Shown: positions 29,950-38,574, numbered from the stretch's first letter. The stretch is DNA of 64,000 bases from Pseudacidovorax intermedius (GCF_003350475.1 NZ_QQAV01000001.1:922836-986835), one strand, 5' to 3'. The notes: generated by a model from the letters alone, not told the origin. Numbers and translations: made by a program.

Positions 29950-31512
29950 ATGACGATGTCCCTCACCCAATCCATCCACAAGGGCAGGCGCGAGAAGGCG
30001 GACGAGACCGCAGCGATCTGCGGCGACGAACGTCGCAGCTGGGCCGAGCTCGCCGGCCGCATCGAGCGCCTGGCCGGCGCCCTGGCCGCGCTGGCCGTGG
30101 CGCCGGGCGACCGCGTGGGCATGATGGCCCTCAACTCGGTGCGCTACCTGGAGTACTTCTACGGCTGCTGGTGGACGGGCGCCGTGGTCAACCCGGTCAA
30201 CATCCGCTGGAATCCGCACGAGGTCGCGTACTCGCTGGACGACTGCGACACCCGCGTGCTGATCGTGGACGATGCCTTCGCCCCGCTGGTGCCGCAGTTG
30301 CGACAGCTGTCGCGCAGCCTGCGCACGGTGATCTTCTGCGGCCGCGGCACGCCGCCCGAGGGCGCGCTGGGCTACGAAGCCCTGCTGGCCGAGGCCGCAC
30401 CTCGCGACGACCTGCGGCGCGGCGGCACCGATCTGGCCGCCGTCATGTACACCGGCGGCACCACGGGCCGGCCCAAGGGCGTGATGCTGGGTCATGACAA
30501 CCTGTACATCAATGCCCTGTCGAACGCGAGCGCGGTGCCGCGCGTGGGCGTGCAGGTGGGGCTGGTCGTCTCCCCCATGTTTCATGTGGCGGGCTGCGGG
30601 CTGTCGCTGCTGATGGCGCAGCGGCTGGTGCCGCAGGTCATCGTGCCGGTTTTCGACGAGGTGGCCATCATGGCGGCGGTGCAGGCGCACCGGGCCAACG
30701 AGATGTTCCTGGTGCCCACCATGATCAAGCGGCTGATCGAGCATCCGCGCTTCGCCGAGTTCGACCTCTCCAGCCTCCGGTTGATGCTCTACGGCGCCGC
30801 GCCCATCGACGCGACGCTGCTGGCGCAGGCCATGGCTGCCCTGCCCGGCGCCGACTTCGCCCAGGCCTACGGCATGACCGAGCTGGCGCCCACCGTGGTC
30901 ACCCTCGGCCCCGAGGAGCACCGTCCCGGCCCGCAGCGCGAGCGCCTGCTGCGCGCCGCCGGCCGGCCGGTGCCCATCGCCGAGGTGCGCATCGTCGACG
31001 GCGAAGGCCGTGAGCTGCCGCCCGGCGAGGTGGGCGAGATCACCGCGCGCGGTCCCATGGTGATGCAGGGCTACTGGAACAAGCCGGCCGAGACGGCCGC
31101 GGCGCTGCGGGACGGCTGGATGCACACCGGCGACATGGGCCGGCTCGATGCCGACGGCTACCTCTTCGTGGTCGACCGGCTCAAGGACATGATCGTCAGC
31201 GGCGGCGAGAACGTGTATTCGGCCGAGGTGGAAAACGCCATCGCCCAGCTGCCGCAGGTGTCGATGTGCGCCGTCATCGGCGTGCCCGACGAGCGCTGGG
31301 GCGAGCGGGTGCATGCGGTGCTGGTGCTGCGTGCGGGCCAGTCGCTGGACGAGGCGGCGGTCATCACCCACTGCCGCGCGCACATCGCCGGCTACAAGTG
31401 CCCGCGCTCGGTGGAGTTCCGCGCCGCGCTGCCGCTGTCGGCCGCCGGCAAGTTGCAGAAGTTCGAGCTGCGCAAGCCCTTCTGGGAAGGTCGCAGCCGC
31501 AACGTCAATTGA
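29950..31512 (+). CDS. Acyl-CoA synthetase (adenylate-forming, class I)
   Basis: A 520-residue AMP-dependent ligase. The P-loop is MYTGGTTGRPKGVMLGHDN (about residues 166-184), the adenine motif YGMTELAP, the hinge DRLKDMIVSGGENVYS, and the catalytic Lys in SAAGKLQKFELR. It is only distantly like the AlkK-like enzyme at 26164, so the locus encodes two ligases of different preference. It starts 20 bases after the racemase gene. The substrate is not readable; a branched or unsaturated acid is consistent with its neighbours. Confidence 0.9.
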   Translation: MTMSLTQSIHKGRREKADETAAICGDERRSWAELAGRIERLAGALAALAVAPGDRVGMMALNSVRYLEYFYGCWWTGAVVNPVNIRWNPHEVAYSLDDCDTRVLIVDDAFAPLVPQLRQLSRSLRTVIFCGRGTPPEGALGYEALLAEAAPRDDLRRGGTDLAAVMYTGGTTGRPKGVMLGHDNLYINALSNASAVPRVGVQVGLVVSPMFHVAGCGLSLLMAQRLVPQVIVPVFDEVAIMAAVQAHRANEMFLVPTMIKRLIEHPRFAEFDLSSLRLMLYGAAPIDATLLAQAMAALPGADFAQAYGMTELAPTVVTLGPEEHRPGPQRERLLRAAGRPVPIAEVRIVDGEGRELPPGEVGEITARGPMVMQGYWNKPAETAAALRDGWMHTGDMGRLDADGYLFVVDRLKDMIVSGGENVYSAEVENAIAQLPQVSMCAVIGVPDERWGERVHAVLVLRAGQSLDEAAVITHCRAHIAGYKCPRSVEFRAALPLSAAGKLQKFELRKPFWEGRSRNVN

Positions 31513-31561
31513 CCGATCGCGCAGCCCGGCGCGGCCGGCTGCGCCCGACAAGGAGACAGAC

Positions 31562-32743
31562 ATGCCACTGAACCTGACCCGCTCCTGGAGCAACGAAGAG
31601 CTGGAGGCGCTGCGCGACACCGCCGTGCGCTTCATCGAATCCGAGATGCAGCCGCACGACGAGGCCGCCCGCAAGCGCGGCCACGTCGGCCACGCGCTCT
31701 GGCGCCGCGCCGGCGAGTTGGGCCTGCTGTGCACCGACATCCCCGAGGAGTACGGCGGCGGTGGCGGCGACTTCCGGCACGAGGCGGTGATCTACGAGGA
31801 GATGGCGCGCCGCGGCCTTTCCGGCATGAGCAACTCGGTGCACGCCATCGTGGCGCACTACTTCCTCAATCACGGCACCGAGGCGCAGAAGCGCAAGTAC
31901 CTGCCGCGCATGGCCCGCGGCGAGCTGATCGGCGCCATCGCCATGACCGAGCCCGGTGCCGGCTCTGACCTGCAGGGCATCCGCACCCGGGCCGAGCGGC
32001 AGGGCGACCACTACGTGCTCAATGGCAGCAAGACCTTCATCACCAACGGCTTCCTGGCCGGCGTGATCCTGGTCGTCTGCAAGACCGACCCCACGCAGGG
32101 TGCGCGCGGCACCTCGATCCTGATCGTGGAGACCGATGCGGCACCGGCCGGCGACGACGCGCCGGGCATGCAGCGCGAAGGCTTCCGCGTGGGCCGCGTG
32201 CTCGACAAGATGGGCATGAAGGCGCAGGACACCTCCGAACTCTTCTTCGACAACGTGGTGGTGCCCGCCGATGGCCTGCTCGGCGGCCAGGAGGGCCAGG
32301 GCTTCTACCAGCTGATGGGCGACCTGCCCTACGAGCGGCTGATCATCGGCGTCAGCGCCGTGGCCTGCATGGAAGGTGCCTATGCCGCCACGCTGGACTA
32401 TGTGCGCGAGCGCAAGGCCTTCGGCAAGCCCATCGCCGAGATGCAGAACACCAAGTTCAAGCTGGCCGAGGTGGCCACGCAGATCATGGTGGGCCGTGCC
32501 TTCATGGACCGCTGCGTGGAACGGATCGTGGCCGGCGAGCTGGACACGGCCACCGCCTCCATGGCCAAGCTGTGGGGCTCGGAGGCCCAGGGCCGCGTGC
32601 TCGACGAGCTGGTGCAGCTGCACGGCGGCTACGGCTTCATGAACGAGTACCTGGTCACGCGCATGTATGCCGACGCGCGGGTGCAGCGCATCTATGGCGG
32701 CACCAGCGAGATCATGAAGGAAGTCATCTCGCGGGCGCTGTGA
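31562..32743 (+). CDS. Acyl-CoA dehydrogenase
   Basis: A 393-residue flavoprotein dehydrogenase. The N-terminal helical domain is followed by IAMTEPGAGSDLQGIRTRAE and the beta-domain VLNGSKTFITNG. The C-terminal half has QLHGGYGFMNEYLVTRMYAD and the catalytic Glu383 in YGGTSEIMK. The pattern is that of short/medium- and branched-chain enzymes. It introduces the 2,3-double bond into the acyl-CoA, passing electrons to ETF. The ribosome-binding site AAGGAGAC is strong, and the stop overlaps the next start (TGATG). Confidence 0.92.
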   Translation: MPLNLTRSWSNEELEALRDTAVRFIESEMQPHDEAARKRGHVGHALWRRAGELGLLCTDIPEEYGGGGGDFRHEAVIYEEMARRGLSGMSNSVHAIVAHYFLNHGTEAQKRKYLPRMARGELIGAIAMTEPGAGSDLQGIRTRAERQGDHYVLNGSKTFITNGFLAGVILVVCKTDPTQGARGTSILIVETDAAPAGDDAPGMQREGFRVGRVLDKMGMKAQDTSELFFDNVVVPADGLLGGQEGQGFYQLMGDLPYERLIIGVSAVACMEGAYAATLDYVRERKAFGKPIAEMQNTKFKLAEVATQIMVGRAFMDRCVERIVAGELDTATASMAKLWGSEAQGRVLDELVQLHGGYGFMNEYLVTRMYADARVQRIYGGTSEIMKEVISRAL

Positions 32744-33564
32744 TGACGATGCCCGCCGCCGACGATGTGCTGCAGGTGCGCGAGGAAGCCGGCGTCGCCT
32801 GGCTCACGCTGCACCGACCCGAACGCCTGAATGCGCTGGACGACACGCTGGTGCTCGCGCTGCGCCAGTACTTCCAGGGCCTGACGCTGCAATCCTCCGC
32901 CCGTGTGGTGGTGCTGCGCGGCGCGGGCCGGGCCTTCTGCGCCGGACTGGACCTGCAGGCGCTGGACCTCGACCGTATGCCCGATGCCGCCACCATGCTG
33001 CAGCGCCAGCGCGGCATCCGCGACATCATGGTGGCCATGCGGCGCTGCCCGCAGCCCATCGTGAGCCTGGTGCAGGGCGCGGCCAGCGGCGGCGGCTTCG
33101 CGCTGGCGCTGGCCTCGGACATCCGGCTGGCCACGCCCGATGCGCGCATGAACGCCGCCTTCATCCGCATCGGGCTGTCGGCCTGCGACGTGGGCGTGAG
33201 CTACTTCCTGCCGCGCATGGTCGGCAGTTCGGTGGCCGCCGAATACCTGCTGACCGGCCGCTTCATCGACGCACCGCGTGCGCAGCAACTGGGCCTGGTC
33301 AGCCGCGTGGGCCCCATGGACGAGATCGAGGCCGAGGCGCGCAGCCTGTGCGCCGACATGCTGCGCGCCACGCCGCTGGGCCTGGCCCTCACCAAGGACG
33401 CGCTGGGTCATGCGGTGGACGCCGCCAGCCTGGAGGCGGCCATGGCCCTCGAAGACCGCAACCAGGTGCTGTGCACTCAGACGCGCGACTTTCAGGAAGG
33501 CGTGCGCGCCTTCCTGGAGCGGCGCGAACCGCGCTACGGCGCACCCTCACCCGTGAAGCCATGA
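32743..33564 (+). CDS. Crotonase-family protein (enoyl-CoA hydratase/isomerase)
   Basis: A 273-residue crotonase translationally coupled to the dehydrogenase gene; an alternative ATG lies at 32749. GRAFCAGLDLQAL and QGAASGGGFALALASD form the oxyanion site. The acid region is FIRIGLSACDVGVSYFLPR, with Asp but without the hydratase glutamates. This sequence type is widespread in actinobacterial and proteobacterial catabolic clusters with unproven reactions, and I favour an isomerase or lyase over a simple hydratase. The next gene overlaps its stop by four bases. Confidence 0.85.
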   Translation: MTMPAADDVLQVREEAGVAWLTLHRPERLNALDDTLVLALRQYFQGLTLQSSARVVVLRGAGRAFCAGLDLQALDLDRMPDAATMLQRQRGIRDIMVAMRRCPQPIVSLVQGAASGGGFALALASDIRLATPDARMNAAFIRIGLSACDVGVSYFLPRMVGSSVAAEYLLTGRFIDAPRAQQLGLVSRVGPMDEIEAEARSLCADMLRATPLGLALTKDALGHAVDAASLEAAMALEDRNQVLCTQTRDFQEGVRAFLERREPRYGAPSPVKP

Positions 33565-34451
33565 CCCTCGACGACCTCATGTACAAGCCCGGCCTGCTGG
33601 CCGGCGAACGCATCCTCGTGACCGGCGGCGGCACCGGCCTGGGCCGCGTGATGGCCGAGGCCTTCCTGATGCTCGGCGCCGACGTCTACCTCTGCGGCCG
33701 GCGCGGCCCGGTGGTGGAGCAGACCGCGCGCGAGCTGATGGCCGCCCACGGTGGCAAGGCGGCCGGCCATGCCTGCGACGTGCGGCAGCCCGAGGCCATC
33801 GAGGCCATGCTCGACGCCATCTGGGCCGACGGCGGGCCGCTTACGGGTCTGGTCAACAACGCCGCCGGCAACTTCGTCAGCCGCACCGAGGACCTGTCGA
33901 TGCGCGCCTTCGACGCCGTGGCCAACATCGTGATGCGTGGCAGCTTCAACATGACGCTGGAATGCGGCAGGCGCTGGCTGGCGGCGGGGCAGCGCGGCAG
34001 CGTGCTGTCCATCCTGACCACCTGGGTGTGGAACGGCTCGGCCTTCACCGTGCCCTCGGCCATGGCCAAGTCGGGCGTGCATGCGATGACGCAGTCGCTG
34101 GCGGTGGAATGGGGCAACCGCGGCATCCGATGCAATGCCATCGCGCCGGGGCTCTTCCCCACCGAGGGCATGAGCGCGCGCCTCAATCCACAGGGCGGCG
34201 AGCACAAGCCCGAGGGCAATCCCATGCAGCGCGCCGGTCGCATGCCCGAGCTGGCCAACCTGGCGGTCTTCCTGATGAGCCGGCAGGCCGAGTACCTCAC
34301 GGGACAGACGATTGCCATCGATGGCGGGCAATATCAGGCCACCGGCGGCAACTTCGCCAGCCTGGCCGCCTGGGGCGATGAGGACTGGGCGAAGGCGCGC
34401 GAGTCCATTGCCTCGCGCAACGCGGCCGACCGCGCCCAGCGCACAGCTTGA
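33561..34451 (+). CDS. 2,4-dienoyl-CoA reductase-like short-chain dehydrogenase (DECR type)
   Basis: A 296-residue short-chain dehydrogenase matching the eukaryotic-type 2,4-dienoyl-CoA reductase. It has the cofactor motif TGGGTGLG, then CGRRGPVVEQT, NNAAGNF, VPSAMAKSGVHAM, LAVEWG and IAIDGGQY. The usual YxxxK is SxxxK (Ser166, Lys170), as in human DECR1 (Ser210, Lys214), and Asn104 matches Asn148. The residue matching DECR1 Tyr199 is Trp155. Family members reduce 2,4-dienoyl-CoA with NADPH to 3-enoyl-CoA, allowing unsaturated chains into beta-oxidation. It overlaps the previous gene by ATGA. Confidence 0.82.
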   Translation: MTLDDLMYKPGLLAGERILVTGGGTGLGRVMAEAFLMLGADVYLCGRRGPVVEQTARELMAAHGGKAAGHACDVRQPEAIEAMLDAIWADGGPLTGLVNNAAGNFVSRTEDLSMRAFDAVANIVMRGSFNMTLECGRRWLAAGQRGSVLSILTTWVWNGSAFTVPSAMAKSGVHAMTQSLAVEWGNRGIRCNAIAPGLFPTEGMSARLNPQGGEHKPEGNPMQRAGRMPELANLAVFLMSRQAEYLTGQTIAIDGGQYQATGGNFASLAAWGDEDWAKARESIASRNAADRAQRTA

Positions 34452-34489
34452 GAACCGGCCGCCGGGCTTTGCACAGGAGACTTTTTTCG

Positions 34490-35296
34490 ATGACTTCCCC
34501 CACCCGCGTGCGGATCGACATGGACGGCGGCGTGGCCGAGGTGACGCTCGCCCGCCCCGACAAGATGAACGCGCTCGACCCCGCCATGTTCGACGCGCTG
34601 CTGGACGCCCTGGCACAGCTGCAGGCCGAGCCCGGCCTGCGCGCCGTGGTGTTGCATGGCGAGGGCCGCGCCTTCTGCGCCGGGCTGGACATGGGCAGCA
34701 TGGCCGGCATGGCGGGCGGCGAACCCGCCGGTGGCTTCACCGACCTGCTGCCGCGCACCCACGGCATCGCCAACCGCTTCCAGCAGGTCTGCTGGGGCTG
34801 GCAGGAACTGCCGGTGCCGGTCATCGCCGCGGTGCACGGCGTGGCCTACGGCGGCGGACTGCAGCTCGCGGCCGGGGCGGACATCCGCTTGGTGGCGGCC
34901 GATGCGCGCCTGTCGGTGCTGGAGATCAAGTGGGGCCTGGTGCCCGACATGGCGGGCTGCGCCCTGCTCGCGCCGCTGGTGCGCGGCGACCGGCTGCGCG
35001 AGCTGGTCTACACCGGCCGCGTGGTGGGCGGCGCCGAGGCCGCCGAGCTGGGCCTGGCGACGCGGGTCAGCGCCGATCCGCTGACTGAAGCGCGGGCATT
35101 GGCGCGCCAGATCGCCACCAGCAGCCCCAGCGCCATCCGTGCTGCCAAGCGGCTGATGCGCCTGACGGCCCACGCCACGCCGGAGGAACTGCTGCTGGCC
35201 GAAGCCCGCGAGCAGCAGGCGCTCATCGGCAGCCCGCAGCAGGTGGAAGCGGTGCGCGCGGGAATGGAAAAGCGCCCGGCGAGGTACGAGGACTGA
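34490..35296 (+). CDS. Crotonase-family dienoyl-CoA isomerase-like protein
   Basis: A 268-residue crotonase. GRAFCAGLDMGSM and HGVAYGGGLQLAAGAD form the oxyanion site. LEIKWGLVPDMAG carries Glu and Asp eight residues apart, the same spacing as Glu196 and Asp204 of ECH1, the delta3,5-delta2,4-dienoyl-CoA isomerase. The first hydratase Glu is Gln here (GLQLAA). Isomerisation of a dienoyl-CoA is therefore plausible and fits the DECR-like gene just upstream. The ATG 34490 follows CAGGAGAC. It is the last gene of the unit. Confidence 0.82.
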   Translation: MTSPTRVRIDMDGGVAEVTLARPDKMNALDPAMFDALLDALAQLQAEPGLRAVVLHGEGRAFCAGLDMGSMAGMAGGEPAGGFTDLLPRTHGIANRFQQVCWGWQELPVPVIAAVHGVAYGGGLQLAAGADIRLVAADARLSVLEIKWGLVPDMAGCALLAPLVRGDRLRELVYTGRVVGGAEAAELGLATRVSADPLTEARALARQIATSSPSAIRAAKRLMRLTAHATPEELLLAEAREQQALIGSPQQVEAVRAGMEKRPARYED

Positions 35297-35358
35297 TCTC
35301 CTTCGCGCTTCGCCGCTTGGAGCGCTTCCGGGTGATCCGCAGGGTGGCGTCCCGCCGC

Positions 35359-35562
35359 TCAGCGGCCCGACTTGTTTCGCACGCCGCTGACGCCGGCGTC
35401 GATGGTGCCGAACACCTCCACCCCGCTGCCGCCGGTGGAGGCCGTGCTGCCACCGCTGGCGGCGCCGCTGCTCGCGCAGCCGGTGCCCAGGACCGCAAGG
35501 CCCAGCATCAGGGCCAGGGTGAAGGTGGCGCGCCGGGCGCCAGGGGCGAATCGTGGGGTCAT
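35359..35562 (-). CDS. Small putative lipoprotein
   Basis: A 67-residue protein with a basic start (MTPRFAPGARR), a hydrophobic stretch (ATFTLALMLGLAVLGTG) and Cys29, then a Ser/Gly-rich linker and the short tail VEVFGTIDAGVSG. The lipobox LGTGC is one residue off the usual spacing, so lipidation is likely but not certain. The start at 35562 has AAGGAAG upstream. Conserved function unknown. It would sit in the envelope. Confidence 0.65.
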   Translation of the reverse strand: MTPRFAPGARRATFTLALMLGLAVLGTGCASSGAASGGSTASTGGSGVEVFGTIDAGVSGVRNKSGR

Positions 35563-35609
35563 CGGATGCTTCCTTGGATCAGGGTGGCCGGCAGCAGGTG
35601 GCGGCCGCT

Positions 35610-36437
35610 TCATGGTCGACTCCGCGGCTGCGCAGGCAGTTCCACGCAACCCAGCGGCAGGAATCCCGCCTGCTCGCCCTTCTCCTCGTAGCCCCGCGGA
35701 TTGGCGACCACGCGGCAGCCTGACTTCACGTAGTCGAAGGCGCAATGCAGGTGGCCGTGCATCCAGACGTCGGCCAGCGGCAGCAACTCGTCCAGCGCAT
35801 TGCAAAAGCCAGCCGTGCCCGGCGCCAGCCCGTAGCGCGGGTCGGCGCTGGCCAGCGAGGGCGCGAAGTGAGTGATGGCTACCGTCACACCATCGAAGGG
35901 CTGGGCGAGTGCTTCGCGCAGCCAGTCCTGGCACGCCAGGGCCTGCGCGCGCAGCTCGGCTGCCATGAAGGGCTGGCCGCCGCGTGTGGTGGCGGCCTTG
36001 GCCAGGTAGAAATCGGCGGCGCGCATGGCCTTGCCGCGCTTGCGAACGCGGGCGACGGTGTCGTCCTGCGGCGTCGCCAGGGCGTCGAAGTCGGCCCAGA
36101 GCGTGGTGCCGACGAAGCGCACGCCCTGGTGCACATGCGTCTCGCGCTCCAGCCAGACGATGCCGAGCGCCTCGCAGTGCTCGCGCAGGCGGGCATGGGT
36201 CTCGTCGAAATCCAGGCCGTCGTATTCATGGTTGCCGGGCACGTAGATCACGGGCACCGGCCAGCCCTTCCTGGGTGAGAAGCGGCCGAGGCCGAAGTCG
36301 GGGTCTGCGAGCTGCGAGCCACGCTGGTAGGAGCCCACGTCCCCCGCCAGGATCAGCAGTTCCGCCCTTGGCGCGGGTTGGGCGACGAATTCGGGATAGG
36401 TCTCGAGGTGCAGGTCCGACAGCAGCTGGATCTTCAT
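35610..36437 (-). CDS. Metallophosphoesterase
   Basis: A 275-residue calcineurin-like phosphoesterase from ATG 36437; a GTG two codons upstream is possible. The metal-binding set is visible: SDLHLE near the N-terminus, AGDVGS, GNHEYDG, a later His in AITHFAPS, and the GHLHCAFDY end. Such enzymes hydrolyse phosphodiesters, nucleotides or phosphoproteins, and the substrate cannot be told from sequence. It is minus strand, upstream of the small lipoprotein gene. Confidence 0.9.
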   Translation of the reverse strand: MKIQLLSDLHLETYPEFVAQPAPRAELLILAGDVGSYQRGSQLADPDFGLGRFSPRKGWPVPVIYVPGNHEYDGLDFDETHARLREHCEALGIVWLERETHVHQGVRFVGTTLWADFDALATPQDDTVARVRKRGKAMRAADFYLAKAATTRGGQPFMAAELRAQALACQDWLREALAQPFDGVTVAITHFAPSLASADPRYGLAPGTAGFCNALDELLPLADVWMHGHLHCAFDYVKSGCRVVANPRGYEEKGEQAGFLPLGCVELPAQPRSRP

Positions 36438-36520
36438 GCGCACCAGTGTAGAAATTCACAGCCCATGTCGCGGTCGCGGCGGTGCCATGCGCGGAAAGCA
36501 TGAAGCAGGGGTTGTGAAAA

Positions 36521-36541
36521 CTAGGGAAAACCCTATTCTTC
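36521..36541 (+). promoter_or_regulatory. Putative promoter with GGG-AAA-CCC inverted repeat, copy 1
   Basis: TAGGGAAAACCCTA (36522-36535) has perfect 5-base arms and runs into a -10-like TATTCT (36534-36539). A related 21-base motif (17 matches) lies at 37851-37871 before another small gene. The AT-rich stretch stands out locally. The start codon of the small gene follows 40 bases later. Confidence 0.5.
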
Positions 36542-36581
36542 TACCCATACTCACACACGCGGCGTGGAGCCGCGAAACATC

Positions 36582-36755
36582 ATGTCTTCCCTGCTCACTT
36601 TCTGGTCCCGCTGGATGCAGCCGACCGCCGCCCCCGTACCCGTCAGCCCGGCCGCCGATCTCTTCGAATCGGCCGATGCCATGGCGGGCCTGGATCCGCA
36701 CCACGCGCAGGAACTGCGCGAAGCCGCCTCGGCCTGGCTGCGCGTCGTCCGCTGA
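36582..36755 (+). CDS. Small hypothetical protein
   Basis: A 57-residue protein starting MSSLLTFWSRW, followed by a Pro/Ala stretch and an acidic amphipathic helix (HHAQELREAASAWLRVV). GTG 36564 could extend it by six residues. It has GC3 codon use like its neighbours and a promoter-like motif upstream, which supports a real gene. The hydrophobic N-terminus suggests membrane association. No function recognised. Confidence 0.55.
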   Translation: MSSLLTFWSRWMQPTAAPVPVSPAADLFESADAMAGLDPHHAQELREAASAWLRVVR

Positions 36756-36821
36756 GGTGTCGCCCAGCTGGCGTGACATAAGCGGCAGCCCGAGCGCCGA
36801 CGGGCGCTGGCCGCAAGCCAC

Positions 36822-37808
36822 TCAGGCCCGCGGCAGTACATATTCCGCCAGGGTGCGGGCAAAGGCGTCACCCGCCGCCCGCACGATCAGGTCGCGAAGC
36901 CACGCATGACCCGGCGCCGCCTGCATGCGCCGGTGCCACAGCGCATCCACATGCACCAGCGGCAGGGTGAGCGGCAACTCACGCACGACCAGCCCGTCGC
37001 TCACCCCGGTGCTGCTCACGAAGTGGCGCGGCAGCACCGTCAGCAGGTCCGAATCGGCGACCACCTTGCCGGCCGTGAAGAACTGGTTCACCGTCAGCAC
37101 GATGCGCCGGCGACGGCCGATGGCCTCCAGCGCCTCGTCGACGAAGCCCCAGGGTCGTCCCGAGAAGCTCACCAGCAGGTGACGCGCGGTGCAGAAGGCG
37201 TCCAGCGTCAGATCCTGCGCGGCCAAGGGATGACCGCTGCGCATCACGCACACATAGCGCCCCACATAGAGGCGATGCGACTCGAAGGCCACGGCCTCGC
37301 CCGCCTGCGTGCGGGCGGTCAGGTCTGCCATCACGGCCGGAAAGTGGCCGATGGCCAGGTCCGCCGATTCCTTGTCGAGCAGCGCCCGCGGGTCGCGCGT
37401 GTTCAAGGGCACCACCCGCAGCGATACGCCGGGCGCCTCCGCCTCCAGCAGCCGCACGGCGCCGGGGATCAGCTCGGTGGCCGTGGCATCGGCCATGGCC
37501 AGCACGAAGCTGTCGTCCGCCTGCGCCGGCTCGAAGGCCGTGGGCGCGATGGCGTGCTGGATGTGGCGCAAGGCGTCGCGCACCACCGGCCACAGCGCGA
37601 GGGCACGGGGCGTGGGCTCGACGCCGCTGCCGGCGCGGTGCACCAGCTCGTCGCCCAGCGTCTCGCGCAGGCGGCGCAGGGCATTGCTGACCGCAGGCTG
37701 GGTCAGCGAGAGGTTGCGGGCGGCACGGGTGAGGCTGCGCTCGGCCATCACCTCGTCGAAGACGCGCAAGAGATTCAGGTCGAGGGTGCGGAAATTGACG
37801 TTCATCAT
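36822..37808 (-). CDS. LysR-family transcriptional regulator
   Basis: A 328-residue regulator; ATG at 37808 or 37805. The N-terminal helix-turn-helix (NLLRVFDEVMAERSLTRAARNLSLTQPAVSNALRRLR, about residues 12-48) is of the NodD/LeuO/SyrM subgroup, followed by an effector-binding domain. It faces a 168-residue membrane protein gene across a 116-base AT-rich region containing a promoter-like motif, so that gene is the likeliest local target. The effector is unknown. Confidence 0.9.
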   Translation of the reverse strand: MMNVNFRTLDLNLLRVFDEVMAERSLTRAARNLSLTQPAVSNALRRLRETLGDELVHRAGSGVEPTPRALALWPVVRDALRHIQHAIAPTAFEPAQADDSFVLAMADATATELIPGAVRLLEAEAPGVSLRVVPLNTRDPRALLDKESADLAIGHFPAVMADLTARTQAGEAVAFESHRLYVGRYVCVMRSGHPLAAQDLTLDAFCTARHLLVSFSGRPWGFVDEALEAIGRRRRIVLTVNQFFTAGKVVADSDLLTVLPRHFVSSTGVSDGLVVRELPLTLPLVHVDALWHRRMQAAPGHAWLRDLIVRAAGDAFARTLAEYVLPRA

Positions 37809-37850
37809 TCCAATGAATGAAGAGCATCACCACTATAAAGTGGAAGAACA

Positions 37851-37871
37851 CTGGGGCAAACCCTAATATTC
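37851..37871 (+). promoter_or_regulatory. Putative promoter with GGG-AAA-CCC inverted repeat, copy 2
   Basis: TGGGGCAAACCCTAA resembles copy 1 and leads into a good -10-like TAATAT (37864-37869). It lies 51 bases before the ATG of the membrane protein gene, whose ribosome-binding site is AGGAGGGG. It is also close to the divergent LysR start, so it could be that regulator's site. Confidence 0.5.
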
Positions 37872-37921
37872 AGCTCATCGGCACTGTTGCCCACCGTTTT
37901 CTTCCCTAGGAGGGGATTGCC

Positions 37922-38428
37922 ATGACCACCTTCGTCCACGTCGACCAACCCGTCTCCCACCCCGGCGTCCGCCGCGCCGAGGAAACCGCGGCCTACATCC
38001 GCGATGCCGGCCGCAGCTTCAAGGCCCGCGGCGGCGCGCTCATGATGGTCGTCGCCGCCCTGCTGGCCGCTGCGCTGGTGGTGGCCGAGCGCTTCGTCGC
38101 CGAGATCACCGACGGCAGCCTGCTGGCCGCCTGGATGGTGCTGTGGGCCCTGGTGTTCGGCGGCCTGTCGCTGTACGCCGCTGGTGCAGCGCAGAACCTG
38201 GCCATCGGCCTGGTCGAGCGCTGGAACAGCCTGCAGCGTGCCCAGGCCGCTGCCCGCGCCGACGAGCGTTTCCTGGCTGCCGCACACCGCGACACCCGCA
38301 TCATGAACGACCTGCAGGCGGCCATCACCCGCGCCGAATCGGTCTCGGCGGTCGACAGCGCCGTGCCCGCCCAGACCAAGATGCGCGTGCACCAGGCCTC
38401 CGCCAGCCACCTGGCCCGCTACTACTGA
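37922..38428 (+). CDS. Small membrane protein of unknown function
   Basis: A 168-residue protein. A soluble N-terminus (MTTFVHVDQPVSHPGVRRAE) is followed by two membrane segments (about residues 41-62 and 70-94, ALMMVVAALLAAALVVAE and AAWMVLWALVFGGLSLYAAG). A charged helical C-terminus (ARADERFLAAAHRDTRIMNDLQ) ends in HLARYY. The strong ribosome-binding site and strong terminator indicate a well-expressed single gene. No named domain recognised. Confidence 0.8.
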   Translation: MTTFVHVDQPVSHPGVRRAEETAAYIRDAGRSFKARGGALMMVVAALLAAALVVAERFVAEITDGSLLAAWMVLWALVFGGLSLYAAGAAQNLAIGLVERWNSLQRAQAAARADERFLAAAHRDTRIMNDLQAAITRAESVSAVDSAVPAQTKMRVHQASASHLARYY

Positions 38429-38471
38429 GCGCAGCCTGGCCCGCCGACACTAAAGGCGGCAAGCGCCCACG

Positions 38472-38498
38472 AAAAAACCGCCCTCGGGCGGTTTTTTT
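38472..38498. terminator. Rho-independent terminator
   Basis: CCGCCC-TC-GGGCGG (38478-38491) is preceded by six A and followed by seven T. The stem with a T-run on both strands can act in both directions. It ends the membrane protein gene (stop 38428). It would also back up termination of pckG. Confidence 0.9.
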
Positions 38499-38574
38499 GC
38501 GTCTGCGGCTCGCAGGGCCGGATGGCTGGCAGCGGGGCCGCGTGGCTGCGGGCGCAGATACGCACGTCGGGCAA

